64,000 bases of DNA from Bordetella petrii (GTDB lineage: Bacteria; Pseudomonadota; Gammaproteobacteria; Burkholderiales; Burkholderiaceae_B), in NCBI RefSeq assembly GCF_000067205.1, contig NC_010170.1, positions 1,922,001-1,986,000 of the forward strand, written 5' to 3'. The number at the start of each line of letters is the position of its first letter. Within the stretch, counting starts at the first letter, position 1. The position numbers and the translations under genes were made by a program. This document shows positions 8,395 through 17,020 of the stretch, piece after piece. The notes beneath the pieces are model-generated. The model searched no databases. It saw nothing but the letters and a program-made list of their open reading frames with translations, and was not told where the DNA came from.

Positions 8395-8595
8395 TCAGCG
8401 GTTGGCGTCGAAGAATGCGCGCACTTCTTTCTCGGCTTCTTCCTTGGTCTTGCCGTAGCGCTCCTGGATCAGGCCGGCCAGCTGTTCCGCGTTGCCTTCG
8501 GTGCGGGTCAGCTCGTCGTCGGTGAGATCGCCCCACGCGGCCTTCGCTTTACCAGTCAATTGCTTCCACTTGCCTGCAACGATGTCGTTGTTCAT
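8395..8595 (-). CDS. CsbD-family stress protein
   Basis: 66 aa; start 8595 chosen for the AGGAGGACC ribosome site. It begins MNNDIVAGKWKQLTGKAKAAWG, the classic CsbD opening, followed by a charged helical region (TKEEAEKEVRAFF). CsbD proteins are abundant, small and general-stress induced; their molecular role is unknown. First gene of the csbD-DUF1328-BON set, with a good promoter 30-60 bases upstream. Confidence 0.92.
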   Translation of the reverse strand: MNNDIVAGKWKQLTGKAKAAWGDLTDDELTRTEGNAEQLAGLIQERYGKTKEEAEKEVRAFFDANR

Positions 8596-8626
8596 GGTGG
8601 TCCTCCTGGTTGATGAGCGTTTCATC

Positions 8627-8656
8627 ACCGTACGGGGCGCACACAGGGAGTGTCAA
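8627..8656 (-). promoter_or_regulatory. Candidate csbD promoter
   Basis: On the minus strand a perfect -35 TTGACA (8656-8651) is followed after 18 bases by TACGGT (8632-8627), about 32 bases before the csbD start. This would drive csbD, DUF1328 and the BON gene together. Confidence 0.42.
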
Positions 8657-8811
8657 ACACGGCTGTAGGCAAATGTAAGCCGCACCCGGCGCGCTCTCGC
8701 GGCCACGGGCGCGGCGGTTGATGCTGCAAGCGGAGTTACAGTTCAGTAAAGTTTTGAGGCGCTTTGACGGGCCGGCGTAACCAGCCCTGCAAGGTCGCGC
8801 CTGCGTGGCGT

Positions 8812-11385
8812 TCAAGCAGCCGCGGTGCGTTGCTTCAAGTGTGCGAGGGCGGCTTCCACCTGGTCGACCAACACCAGGCACAGGTCGCCTGCTTCCAGGC
8901 GTGCCAGCGCCGTGTCGATGGCCAGGAACTCGCCGCGAATTTCCTCTACGTGCCGGGCGCGCTGCGCGCCGGCCAGCCCCTGGCGCAGCAGGGTCAGCAC
9001 CTCGCCGTCGGCGCGGCCGCGCTGGCACTGGTCTTCATACAGCACGACGTCGTCGAATGCATCGCCCAGGATCTCGGTCTGGCGGCGCAGGTCGTCGTCG
9101 CGCCGGTCGCCGGCGCCGCTGATCACCACGCTGCGCCGCCGCGCCGGCAGCGCTTCGACCGCCTGCACCAGCGCCTGGATGGCGTCGGGGTTGTGGCCGT
9201 AGTCGGCAATGACGGTGGCGCCCCGGTAGTCGAACATATTGAAGCGCCCCGGCACGGTCTGCGCGTCGCTGATGAAGCCGGCCAGGCCCTGACGGATCAC
9301 GGGCCAGTCCACGCCCAGCGACCAGGCCGCGGCGACCGCGGCCATGGCGTTGTCGACCTGGAAGGCTATGGCGCCGCCATGTGTGAGAGGGATATCGGCC
9401 AGCGCGATGCGGACCTCGGCGTCGCCTTGCGCGGCCACGATGTCCGGGCCGTCGCGGTAGACCACGCGATGGCCTTGCGCGCGATGCGTGCCGATAAGAG
9501 GGTGCGCCGGGTCGCTGGAAAAGAATGTCACCGAGCCGGGGCAGGCCGATGCCATGTCGGCCACGATGGGGTCCGTGGCGTTCAGCACGGCGGTGCCGCC
9601 GGCATGCACGTATTGCACGATAACGCGCTTGACCACGGCCAGGTCTTCCACGGTGCTGATGTAGCCCAGGCCCAGGTGGTCGCCCATGCCCAGGTTGGTG
9701 ACGATGGCCACGTCGCACCGGTCGAACGCCAGGCCTTCGCGCAGGATGCCGCCGCGCGCGGTTTCGAACACCGCCGCATCCACGCCCGGGTGCGCCAGGA
9801 CGCGGCGCGCGCTGCGCGGCCCGCTGCAGTCGCCGCTGTCGATGCTGCGCGCGCCTATGTAGACGCCGTCGGAGTTGGTCATGCCGACGCGCAGGCCGCT
9901 GCCGGCCAGCAGGTGGGTGGTAAGCCGCACGGTGGTGGTCTTGCCGTTGGTGCCTGCCACCGCCACGACCGGGATGCGGCCGTCGTCGCCTTCGGCGAAC
10001 ATGCTGGCGATAATGGCTTCGCCCACCGCGCGGCCCTTGCCGAACGAGGGGTTCAGGTGCATGCGCAGCCCCGGCGCGGCGTTCACTTCGACCACGCCGC
10101 CGTGCTGTTCTTCGAGCGGCAGGTGCACCGTTTCGGCCACCACGTCCACGCCGCAGATGTCCAGGCCCACCATGCGCGCCGCGGCGACGGCGCGCGCCGC
10201 CAGGTCGGGGTGCACTTCGTCGGTGACGTCCGTGGCCGACCCGCCGGTGCTCAGGTTGGCATTGTGGCGCAGCGCCACCAGCATGCCCGCCGGCGGCACC
10301 GAGTTGGCATCGAGGCCCTGTTTTTTCAGCGTGGCCAGCGCGATGTCGTCGAAGCGGATCTTGGTCAGCGATGTGGCATGACCGTCGCCGCGCAGCGGAT
10401 CGGCATTGACTTGCTCGACCAGTTCGCGCACGGTGTGGCGCCCGTCGCCGGTGACTTGCGGCGGGTCGCGGCGCGCGGCCGCCACCAGGCTGTCGCCCAC
10501 GACCAACAGGCGGAAGTCATGGCCGGGGATGTAGCGTTCGACGATGACTTCGCCGCTGATGTCGGCTGCCGCCCGATAGGCGGCCTCGACCTGTTCGCGC
10601 GTCTCGATGTTGACCGCCACGCCGCGGCCCTGGCTGCCGTCGCGCGGTTTGATCACCACCGGCCCGCCCAGTTCGCGGACGGCGTCCCACGCGGCTTGCG
10701 GGTCCGACACCGAACAGCCGCGCGGCACCGGCACGCCGGCCGCGTCCAGCAGCATCTTGGTCAGGTCTTTGTCTTGCGCGATGGATTCGGCAATAGCGCT
10801 GGTGGCGTCGGTTTCGGCAGCCTGGATGCGCCGTTGGCGGCTGCCCCAGCCGAACTGCACCATGCTGCCCTGGGTAAGCCGGCGAAAAGGAATATTGCGG
10901 GCCAGGGCCGCATTGACGATGGACGCGGTGCTGGGTCCCAGGCGCAGGTTTTCGTCAAGCTCGCGCAGCCGCGCCAGCGCGCCGGCCAGGTCGAAGGGCG
11001 TGTCGTCCAGCGCGGCGGCAAGCAATTGCGCCGCCTGCTCGATGGCGAGCCGGCCGACGGCTTCTTCGCTGTATTCCACCACGACCTGGAACACGCCGGG
11101 CTCGATGGTGGCGGCCGTGCGGCCGAAGGCCACCGGGCAGCCGGCATGCGCCTGCAGCGCCAGGGCGGCCGCCTGCAGCACGTGCGCGATCGACAACGCT
11201 TCTTGCTGGCCGTCGGGCCGCAGCCTGCCGATTTGCGGAAAGCGCGCGCGCAGGCGGGCCTCGAATTCAGGCAGGTGCTCGTCGATGGCGCATTCGGCGT
11301 CATGGCAGGTGACGATGGCTTCGATTGCGGTGTTGCGGCTCCAGAGGTTGGGGCCGCGCAGCGCTCGGATGCGGGAGACTTCCAT
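8812..11385 (-). CDS. cphA: Cyanophycin synthetase CphA (complete-motif copy)
   Basis: 857 aa. Makes multi-L-arginyl-poly-L-aspartate from Asp, Arg and ATP. An N-terminal domain (1-~160) is followed by an ATP-grasp domain (~200-470; KPRDGSQGRGV at 246-256, NLSTGG at 377-382, VEVNAAPGL) that adds Asp, and a Mur-ligase-like domain (P-loop GTNGKTTT at 478-485, SGDCSGPRSA, ETARGGILREG from 541, PGRFNMFDY, DYGHNPDA) that adds Arg. All motifs I associate with CphA are present, so this copy should be active. It lies 20 bases after a second, diverged copy and has its own AGGAA ribosome site; the two are almost certainly cotranscribed. Confidence 0.93.
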   Translation of the reverse strand: MEVSRIRALRGPNLWSRNTAIEAIVTCHDAECAIDEHLPEFEARLRARFPQIGRLRPDGQQEALSIAHVLQAAALALQAHAGCPVAFGRTAATIEPGVFQVVVEYSEEAVGRLAIEQAAQLLAAALDDTPFDLAGALARLRELDENLRLGPSTASIVNAALARNIPFRRLTQGSMVQFGWGSRQRRIQAAETDATSAIAESIAQDKDLTKMLLDAAGVPVPRGCSVSDPQAAWDAVRELGGPVVIKPRDGSQGRGVAVNIETREQVEAAYRAAADISGEVIVERYIPGHDFRLLVVGDSLVAAARRDPPQVTGDGRHTVRELVEQVNADPLRGDGHATSLTKIRFDDIALATLKKQGLDANSVPPAGMLVALRHNANLSTGGSATDVTDEVHPDLAARAVAAARMVGLDICGVDVVAETVHLPLEEQHGGVVEVNAAPGLRMHLNPSFGKGRAVGEAIIASMFAEGDDGRIPVVAVAGTNGKTTTVRLTTHLLAGSGLRVGMTNSDGVYIGARSIDSGDCSGPRSARRVLAHPGVDAAVFETARGGILREGLAFDRCDVAIVTNLGMGDHLGLGYISTVEDLAVVKRVIVQYVHAGGTAVLNATDPIVADMASACPGSVTFFSSDPAHPLIGTHRAQGHRVVYRDGPDIVAAQGDAEVRIALADIPLTHGGAIAFQVDNAMAAVAAAWSLGVDWPVIRQGLAGFISDAQTVPGRFNMFDYRGATVIADYGHNPDAIQALVQAVEALPARRRSVVISGAGDRRDDDLRRQTEILGDAFDDVVLYEDQCQRGRADGEVLTLLRQGLAGAQRARHVEEIRGEFLAIDTALARLEAGDLCLVLVDQVEAALAHLKQRTAAA

Positions 11386-11405
11386 GGGCGGGTTCCTGGC
11401 GTCGT

Positions 11406-14018
11406 TTATTGTTGGATCCAGCGGCGCACGCGGTCGATGGTGGGGCCGGAATAGGCTTCGTCGGACTGCAGCAGCACGAAGTCGCCGGCCTGGATGTGGT
11501 CCAGCGCCAGGCCGATGGCCAGCGCATGATCGGGCTCGTCTTGCACGTCAATCGGGCGCGTCCCCTGGGCCAGGCCCTGGCGCAGCAGTGCGCGGGCTTG
11601 TCCGGCCGGGCGCCGGCTGGTGACCGTGGCATCGTCGTAGAGCACCACGCGGTCGAAGGCGCCGGCCAGCAAGCGGCCTTGCTCGATCAGGTCGGCGTCG
11701 CGGCGGTCGGCCCCGGCAGCGTACACGGCGCACCGGCGGCTGGCCGGAAAGCGCGCCGCGGCGTCGATCAGGGCTTGCAGCGCCGAAGCGTTGTGCACGT
11801 CGTCAACGACCACCGTGGCGCCGCCGCGTTCGAACAGGGTGAACTGCCAGGGCGCGTCGGCCTGGTCGATGTCGAAGGCTTCGATGCCGGCGCGGATGAT
11901 GGCGTCTGGAATGCCCAGCGCCCATGCGGTGCCGACCGCCGCCAGCACGTTCTCGACCTGGAACCCCACGCGCGCGCCATGGGTGAGCGGTATTGCCGCG
12001 ATGTCGGCCAATGGTGTTTCATTGCGGCCTTCGGCCAACACAATCGAGCCGCCGCGCAGGAACACGGCCCGCTTGCCCTGCGCCAGCTGTTCGGCGATGG
12101 CGGGCAACCCGGGGTCGATGCCGAAGAACACCACGTCGCCGTCGCACAGCGGCGCCATGCCGGCCACGAGCGGGTCGCGCGCATTGAGCACGGCCGCGCC
12201 GCCGGGCAACACCACGTCAACCTGGGTGCGGAACACGTTGGCCAGACGGTCGGTGTCCTGGATGTCGAAGTCGCCCAGGTGATCACCTTGGTCGATGTTG
12301 GTGACCACGCCGACCTGGCAGCGGTCGTAAGCCAGCCCCTGGCCCAGGATGACGGCGCTGTCGTTCTCGATGACGGCGGCCTCGACGCTGCGGTTCATCA
12401 GCAGCCGCCGGCCGCTGGCCCAGTCGGCGCGGTCGCCCGCCTGCACCAGCCGCGAGCCCAGATACAGGCCTTCGCTGCAGGCCAGGCCAGTATGGCGGCC
12501 GGCCAACGCCAGCAGACGCGCCACCAGGCGCGCCACCACCGTTTTGCCGTTGGCGCCGGTGATGCCTACCACTGGAATGCGGCCGTCGTCGCCGACGGGA
12601 AACAGATGGTCGACGATAGCGCGGCCCACCGGACGCGGCGGGCCGTCGGCGGGCTTCAAGTGCATCAGCAGGCCTGGCCCGGCATTGACTTCGACAATGG
12701 CGCCGCGCTGGTCGTCCAGGGGTTGCGAGATGTCTTCGGCCACCAGGTCCACGCCGGCCACGTCCAGCCCGACGATCTTCGCGGCCAGCACGACGGTGGC
12801 CGCCGTATCGGGATGCACGCGATCGGTGACGTCGAAGGCGACATTGCCGCTGCGCTGGATCAGCACGCGCCTGCCGGCTGCCGGCACGCTGTCGGCCGAC
12901 AGCGACTGCCGCGCCAGCTCCAGGCGCGCCGCGGAATCCAGGCGCACGATGTTTAGCGGGTGGTTCTCGGTGCGGCCGCGCCGTGGATCGCTGTTGATCT
13001 GCAGTTCGATCAGGCGGGAGACGGTATTGCGCCCGTCGCCGGTGACCCAGGCCGGCTCGCCGGCGGCAGCCGCGACCAGGCGATCGCCCACCACCAGCAG
13101 GCGGTGCTCATTGCCGGGCACAAAGCGCTCGACCAGTACGCCGCTGCCTTCTTCGACCGCTACGGCATAGGCCGACAGCACTTCCGTCTGGCTGGCCAGG
13201 TTGGTGAACACGCCGCGGCCGTGGTTGCCGTCGCACGGTTTGACGACCACCGGCAGGCCGATGTCCTGCGCGGCTTCCCAGGCGTCGGCCGGGCTGTCCA
13301 CCTGGCGGCCTTCGGGCACCGGCACGCCGGATTCCGACAGCAGTGTCTTGGTCAGATCTTTGTCGCGCGAGATACCTTCGGCGATGGCGCTGGTGCGATC
13401 GGTTTCCGCCGTCCAGATGCGGCGCTGGCGGGCGCCGTAGCCGAACTGCACCAGGTTGCCCTCGAACAGCCGGATGCAGGGAATGTCGCGGTCGTCGGCG
13501 GCATCGACAATGCATGCGGTGCTGGGGCCCAGGCAATGGGTGTCGACCAGGTCGTGCAGACGGGCGACGCTGCGCTGCACGTCGAACGGGCGGTCCTGGA
13601 TGGCCGCCATGACCAGTTCGCGGGCCTCGTCCAGGGCGGCGCGCGTCACTTGTTCCTGCCAGGCGCGCACCACCACTTTATAGACGCCGCGCGTCGAGGT
13701 TTCGCGCGCCTTGCCGAAGCCGCCGGGCAGGCCCGCCAGCGTCTGCAGTTCGAGCGTGACGTGTTCCAGGATGTGCCCCGGCCAGGTGCCTTCGCGCAGG
13801 CGCTGCAGGAAGCCGCCGCGCACACCGGGGCTGCAGCGGTGTTCGATCAGGCCGGGCAGCCAGGTGGACAGCCGCTCGTAAAGCCCCGGTATGGTGTTCG
13901 ACGGGTAGTCTTCCAGGGCGCCGATATCGACCCAGGCTTCAAGCACCGGGCGATAGGTCCAAATGTTCGGGCCGCGCAAAGCCACGACATCGAGAAATTC
14001 AATGTCTTTGTCTTTCAT
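11406..14018 (-). CDS. Diverged cyanophycin synthetase paralog (CphA'-like)
   Basis: 870 aa from the ATG at 14018, the first start that gives the CphA-type beginning (DVVALRGPNIWTYRP). It has the same three-domain layout as its neighbour: ATP-grasp with KPCDGNHGRGV (260-270) and VEVNAGPGL, and a Mur-ligase domain with P-loop GANGKT (488-493). Several blocks kept in the other copy are changed: NLSTGG is replaced by QRSGN, GDCSGPRSA by GDRADWASG, ETARGG by ENDSAV, PGRF by APWQF and GHNPDA by VHNASA. Tandem cphA/cphA' pairs are known in Cupriavidus and relatives. Whether this copy polymerises, uses another substrate or only assists CphA cannot be told. No Shine-Dalgarno is visible at the start. 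Confidence 0.88.
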   Translation of the reverse strand: MKDKDIEFLDVVALRGPNIWTYRPVLEAWVDIGALEDYPSNTIPGLYERLSTWLPGLIEHRCSPGVRGGFLQRLREGTWPGHILEHVTLELQTLAGLPGGFGKARETSTRGVYKVVVRAWQEQVTRAALDEARELVMAAIQDRPFDVQRSVARLHDLVDTHCLGPSTACIVDAADDRDIPCIRLFEGNLVQFGYGARQRRIWTAETDRTSAIAEGISRDKDLTKTLLSESGVPVPEGRQVDSPADAWEAAQDIGLPVVVKPCDGNHGRGVFTNLASQTEVLSAYAVAVEEGSGVLVERFVPGNEHRLLVVGDRLVAAAAGEPAWVTGDGRNTVSRLIELQINSDPRRGRTENHPLNIVRLDSAARLELARQSLSADSVPAAGRRVLIQRSGNVAFDVTDRVHPDTAATVVLAAKIVGLDVAGVDLVAEDISQPLDDQRGAIVEVNAGPGLLMHLKPADGPPRPVGRAIVDHLFPVGDDGRIPVVGITGANGKTVVARLVARLLALAGRHTGLACSEGLYLGSRLVQAGDRADWASGRRLLMNRSVEAAVIENDSAVILGQGLAYDRCQVGVVTNIDQGDHLGDFDIQDTDRLANVFRTQVDVVLPGGAAVLNARDPLVAGMAPLCDGDVVFFGIDPGLPAIAEQLAQGKRAVFLRGGSIVLAEGRNETPLADIAAIPLTHGARVGFQVENVLAAVGTAWALGIPDAIIRAGIEAFDIDQADAPWQFTLFERGGATVVVDDVHNASALQALIDAAARFPASRRCAVYAAGADRRDADLIEQGRLLAGAFDRVVLYDDATVTSRRPAGQARALLRQGLAQGTRPIDVQDEPDHALAIGLALDHIQAGDFVLLQSDEAYSGPTIDRVRRWIQQ

Positions 14019-14248
14019 GTTTTGGTGGGGGGAGGTGCGCGTCGGCAGACAGGAGACCCCGGGGGAGAGCGGGCGGGGATGTCGGGCGGGAAGCAGGGCC
14101 GATGCGTGGGCGGGTGGTTTCCTAGGATGGAAATTGGTGAAATCGGCTGCTACTATACGCCGCCTTTTCCCGCCGATAAACTCGCGTTGTTGTACGGAAG
14201 GGACACGTTCGGCCAGGCCGACAACCCGGCCATGGCGGATCGCCATCC
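14019..14248. promoter_or_regulatory. Divergent promoter region of the cyanophycin locus
   Basis: 230 bases between the two divergent operons. On the minus strand TTTATC (14180-14175) and TATAGT (14157-14152) are 17 bases apart and would drive the cphA pair with a ~130-base leader. On the plus strand TACTAT (14151-14156) overlaps the same bases and could serve the ABC gene, although its -35 is poor. Overlapping -10 elements would make the two directions compete. Ribosome sites are weak on both sides. Confidence 0.35.
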
Positions 14249-16531
14249 ATGACTAAAAAGCAGCTTCTTTCCGGCGCTTGCGGGCAGGCGCCGGCCGGCC
14301 GGCACGATGCGGTGCAGTCCCGCCTCGCGCCGGGCGAAGCCATTCTGGCGCGGCTGGAAACCGACCTGGATGCGCACCTGGCCTTTCGGCCAGGATCGGT
14401 TGTCCTGACCGGCCGGCGCCTGCTGGCGTGCTGCTCCGACGATGGCCAATGGCGTGAATGGCCGGTTGCGCCGCGGCTGCGCCTGAGCCTGGCCGACCAC
14501 GCCGGCGTCGCCACGCTCGAACTGCGCGACGGTCCGGTGCGCCTGGCGGCCTGGCGCTTCACCCTGGCCCGCAATGCCGCCGCCCTGCGGCTGGTGGCGG
14601 CCTTCGACGCCGTGCAGGCTGGCCGGCAGACCAGCGCGCCCGCCTGTTCCACTTGCCATTTGCCGCTGCCGGCCGGGCAGGCCGAATGTCCGGTGTGTGC
14701 GCAGGCCGCGGCCCGGCCGCCCTCGTCCTGGGCATTGCTGCGCCTGTGGCGTTTCGCCCGGCCATACCGGGGCCCGCTGCTGGCCGGCTTCGTGCTGACC
14801 CTGCTGGCCACCGCGGCCACCCTGGTGCCGCCTTATCTCACCATGCCCCTGATGGACGACGTGCTGATCCCGTTCCAGAATGGCGCGCCCATCGACTATT
14901 CGCTGGTGCGTCTGTACCTGGGCGGGCTGCTCGCCTCGGCCGCGCTGGCGTGGGGGCTGGGCTGGGCGCGCACCTACATTCTGGCCTGGGTCAGCGAGCG
15001 CATCGGCGCCGATCTGCGCACCACTACCTACGAACACTTGCAGCAGCTGTCGCTGCAGTACTTCGGCGGCAAGCGCACCGGCGACCTGATCTCGCGCATC
15101 GGCAGCGAAACCGACCGCATCTGCATTTTCCTGTCGCTGCACCTGCTCGACTTTGCCACCGATGTCCTGATGATCGCCATGACCGCGGCCATCCTGGTGT
15201 CCATCAATCCGTGGCTGGCGCTGGTCACGCTGGCGCCGCTGCCGTTCATCGTGTGGATGATCCATGCGGTGCGCGACCGGCTGCGCCACGGTTTCGAAAA
15301 AGTCGACCGCATCTGGGCCGACATTACCAACGTGCTGGCCGACACCATACCGGGTATCCGCGTCGTGAAGGCTTTCGCGCAGGAAAAACGCGAGGTGCAG
15401 CGCTTTCGCGCAGCCAACAACCGCAACCTGGAAGTCAACGATCGCGTCAACAGTCTGTGGTCGCTGTTTTCGCCGACGGTGACGCTGCTGACCGAAATCG
15501 GCCTGCTGGTGGTGTGGGTGTTCGGCATCTGGCAGGTTGCCAACAAGCAGATCACGGTGGGCGTGCTGGCGGCTTTTCTGGCGTATATCGGCCGGTTCTA
15601 TACGCGGCTCGACTCGATGAGCCGCATCGTTTCGGTCACGCAGAAGGCGGCTGCCGGCGCCAAGCGTATTTTCGATATTCTCGACCACGTATCCAGCGTG
15701 CCCGAACCCGACGCGCCGGCGCGCCTGGATCGCGTGGCCGGCCGTATCGAGCTGCGCAACGTGGCGTTCCGCTACGGCAACCGATCGGTCATCCAGGGGC
15801 TCGACCTGGCCATCGCGCCTGGCGAAATGATCGGACTGGTGGGACACAGCGGCTCCGGCAAGAGCACCCTGATCAACCTGATCTGCCGCTTCTATGATGT
15901 GTCGGAAGGCGCGATACTCGTCGACGGCATCGACATCCGCAATCTGCGCATTGCCGATCACCGCCGGCACATCGGCCTGGTGCTGCAAGAGCCGTTCCTG
16001 TTCTTCGGCACCATCGCCGAAAACATTGCCTACGGCCGGCCGCAGGCCACGCGCGCCGAAATCGTGGCCGCGGCCCGCGCCGCCCATGCCCACGATTTCA
16101 TCCTGCGCCTGCCGCACGGCTACGACTCGCTGGTGGGCGAGCGCGGCCAGGCGCTGTCCGGAGGCGAGCGCCAGCGCATCTCGATCGCGCGCGCTTTGCT
16201 GATCGACCCGCGCATCCTGATCCTGGACGAAGCCACCTCATCGGTCGACACCACCACCGAAAAAGAAATCCAGAAGGCGCTCGACAATCTCGTGCGCGGG
16301 CGTACCACCATTGCCATTGCCCACCGGCTGAGCACGCTGCGCCGCGCCGACCGGCTGGTGGTGCTGGCTCACGGCCGCGTCGTCGAACAAGGACGGCACG
16401 AGGCGCTGATGGCGCGCCAGGGCGCCTACTATCGCCTGTACCAGGCGCAGGCCCGGACCGGCGAGGCCGACCTGCGCGACGATGTCGACGATGCCGATGG
16501 TGGCGACGACGATGATGCGCCCCACGCCTGA
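14249..16531 (+). CDS. Cyanophycin-associated ABC exporter with PH-like/zinc-ribbon N-terminal extension
   Basis: 760 aa half-transporter. Residues ~160-460 form a six-helix type I exporter membrane domain and ~500-735 the ATPase: Walker A GHSGSGKST (532-540), signature LSGGE (637-641), Walker B ILILDE (656-661), H-loop His692. Unusual for this class is a ~155-residue cytoplasmic extension: a region resembling bacterial PH domains (LAPGEAILARLETDLDAHL, LTGRRLLAC) and a likely zinc ribbon, Cys133/136 and Cys147/150. The C terminus is an acidic tail (DDVDDADGGDDDD). It is divergent from the two cyanophycin synthetases and 18 bases before DUF1854; I recall that proteins of this type are annotated as cyanophycin metabolism-associated. 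The transported substrate is unknown. Confidence 0.85.
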   Translation: MTKKQLLSGACGQAPAGRHDAVQSRLAPGEAILARLETDLDAHLAFRPGSVVLTGRRLLACCSDDGQWREWPVAPRLRLSLADHAGVATLELRDGPVRLAAWRFTLARNAAALRLVAAFDAVQAGRQTSAPACSTCHLPLPAGQAECPVCAQAAARPPSSWALLRLWRFARPYRGPLLAGFVLTLLATAATLVPPYLTMPLMDDVLIPFQNGAPIDYSLVRLYLGGLLASAALAWGLGWARTYILAWVSERIGADLRTTTYEHLQQLSLQYFGGKRTGDLISRIGSETDRICIFLSLHLLDFATDVLMIAMTAAILVSINPWLALVTLAPLPFIVWMIHAVRDRLRHGFEKVDRIWADITNVLADTIPGIRVVKAFAQEKREVQRFRAANNRNLEVNDRVNSLWSLFSPTVTLLTEIGLLVVWVFGIWQVANKQITVGVLAAFLAYIGRFYTRLDSMSRIVSVTQKAAAGAKRIFDILDHVSSVPEPDAPARLDRVAGRIELRNVAFRYGNRSVIQGLDLAIAPGEMIGLVGHSGSGKSTLINLICRFYDVSEGAILVDGIDIRNLRIADHRRHIGLVLQEPFLFFGTIAENIAYGRPQATRAEIVAAARAAHAHDFILRLPHGYDSLVGERGQALSGGERQRISIARALLIDPRILILDEATSSVDTTTEKEIQKALDNLVRGRTTIAIAHRLSTLRRADRLVVLAHGRVVEQGRHEALMARQGAYYRLYQAQARTGEADLRDDVDDADGGDDDDAPHA

Positions 16532-16549
16532 ACCGCCCGCGAGCCTGCC

Positions 16550-17020
16550 ATGACGCTTCCCGCTTTCGACTTGTACCGCAACGCCCAGGGCAGGCTGGTG
16601 TATGTGCCCGTGGACGGGCCAGCGCACGAGGGCGTGCTGGCCGTGCGGGCGTTTCCAGTCAGCGCGCCCTCGCAGGGCGTGTCCATCATCAGCGCCGACG
16701 GCCAGGAACTGGCGTGGTTCGACGCCTTGGAAACCCTGCCGCCGCGAGCGCGACAGCAGGTCGAGGAAGCCCTGGCCGGCCGGGAGTTCATGCCCGAAAT
16801 CCAGCGCCTCGAAGCCGTGTCGGCGTTTGCCACGCCATCGGTGTGGCAGGTGCACACCGATCGCGGACCCACCGAGTTCACCTTGAAAGGCGAGGAAGAC
16901 ATCCGCCGCCTGGCTGGCCAGATGCTGCTGATTTCAGACAGCCACGGCATTCATTACCTGGTGCGCGACACCGCGGCGCTCGACCGCCACAGCCGCCGGT
17001 TGCTGGATCACTTCTTGTAA
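16550..17020 (+). CDS. DUF1854 protein, cyanophycin-associated
   Basis: 156 aa soluble protein with the DUF1854 pattern: N-terminal FDLYRNAQGRLVYV, central GVSIISADGQELAWFDALETLP, EFMPEIQRLEAVSAFATPSVWQV, and C-terminal WQVHTDRGPTEFTLKGEEDIRRL and LLISDSHGIHYLVRD. No catalytic motif or signal peptide. Its start is 18 bases after the ABC exporter stop, so the pair form one operon; the pairing suggests a cytoplasmic partner of the transporter. Its last 13 bases overlap the end of the convergent downstream gene. Confidence 0.85.
   Translation: MTLPAFDLYRNAQGRLVYVPVDGPAHEGVLAVRAFPVSAPSQGVSIISADGQELAWFDALETLPPRARQQVEEALAGREFMPEIQRLEAVSAFATPSVWQVHTDRGPTEFTLKGEEDIRRLAGQMLLISDSHGIHYLVRDTAALDRHSRRLLDHFL

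Noticed and set aside
8764..11454. 896-aa open frame on the plus strand opposite cphA
   Set aside because: Antisense shadow; Gln/His/Arg-rich with no domains, while the minus strand encodes a complete CphA.
11325..12956. 543-aa plus-strand frame and the 430-aa frame at 12960-14252
   Set aside because: Both lie opposite the CphA-like paralog and show no recognisable motif.
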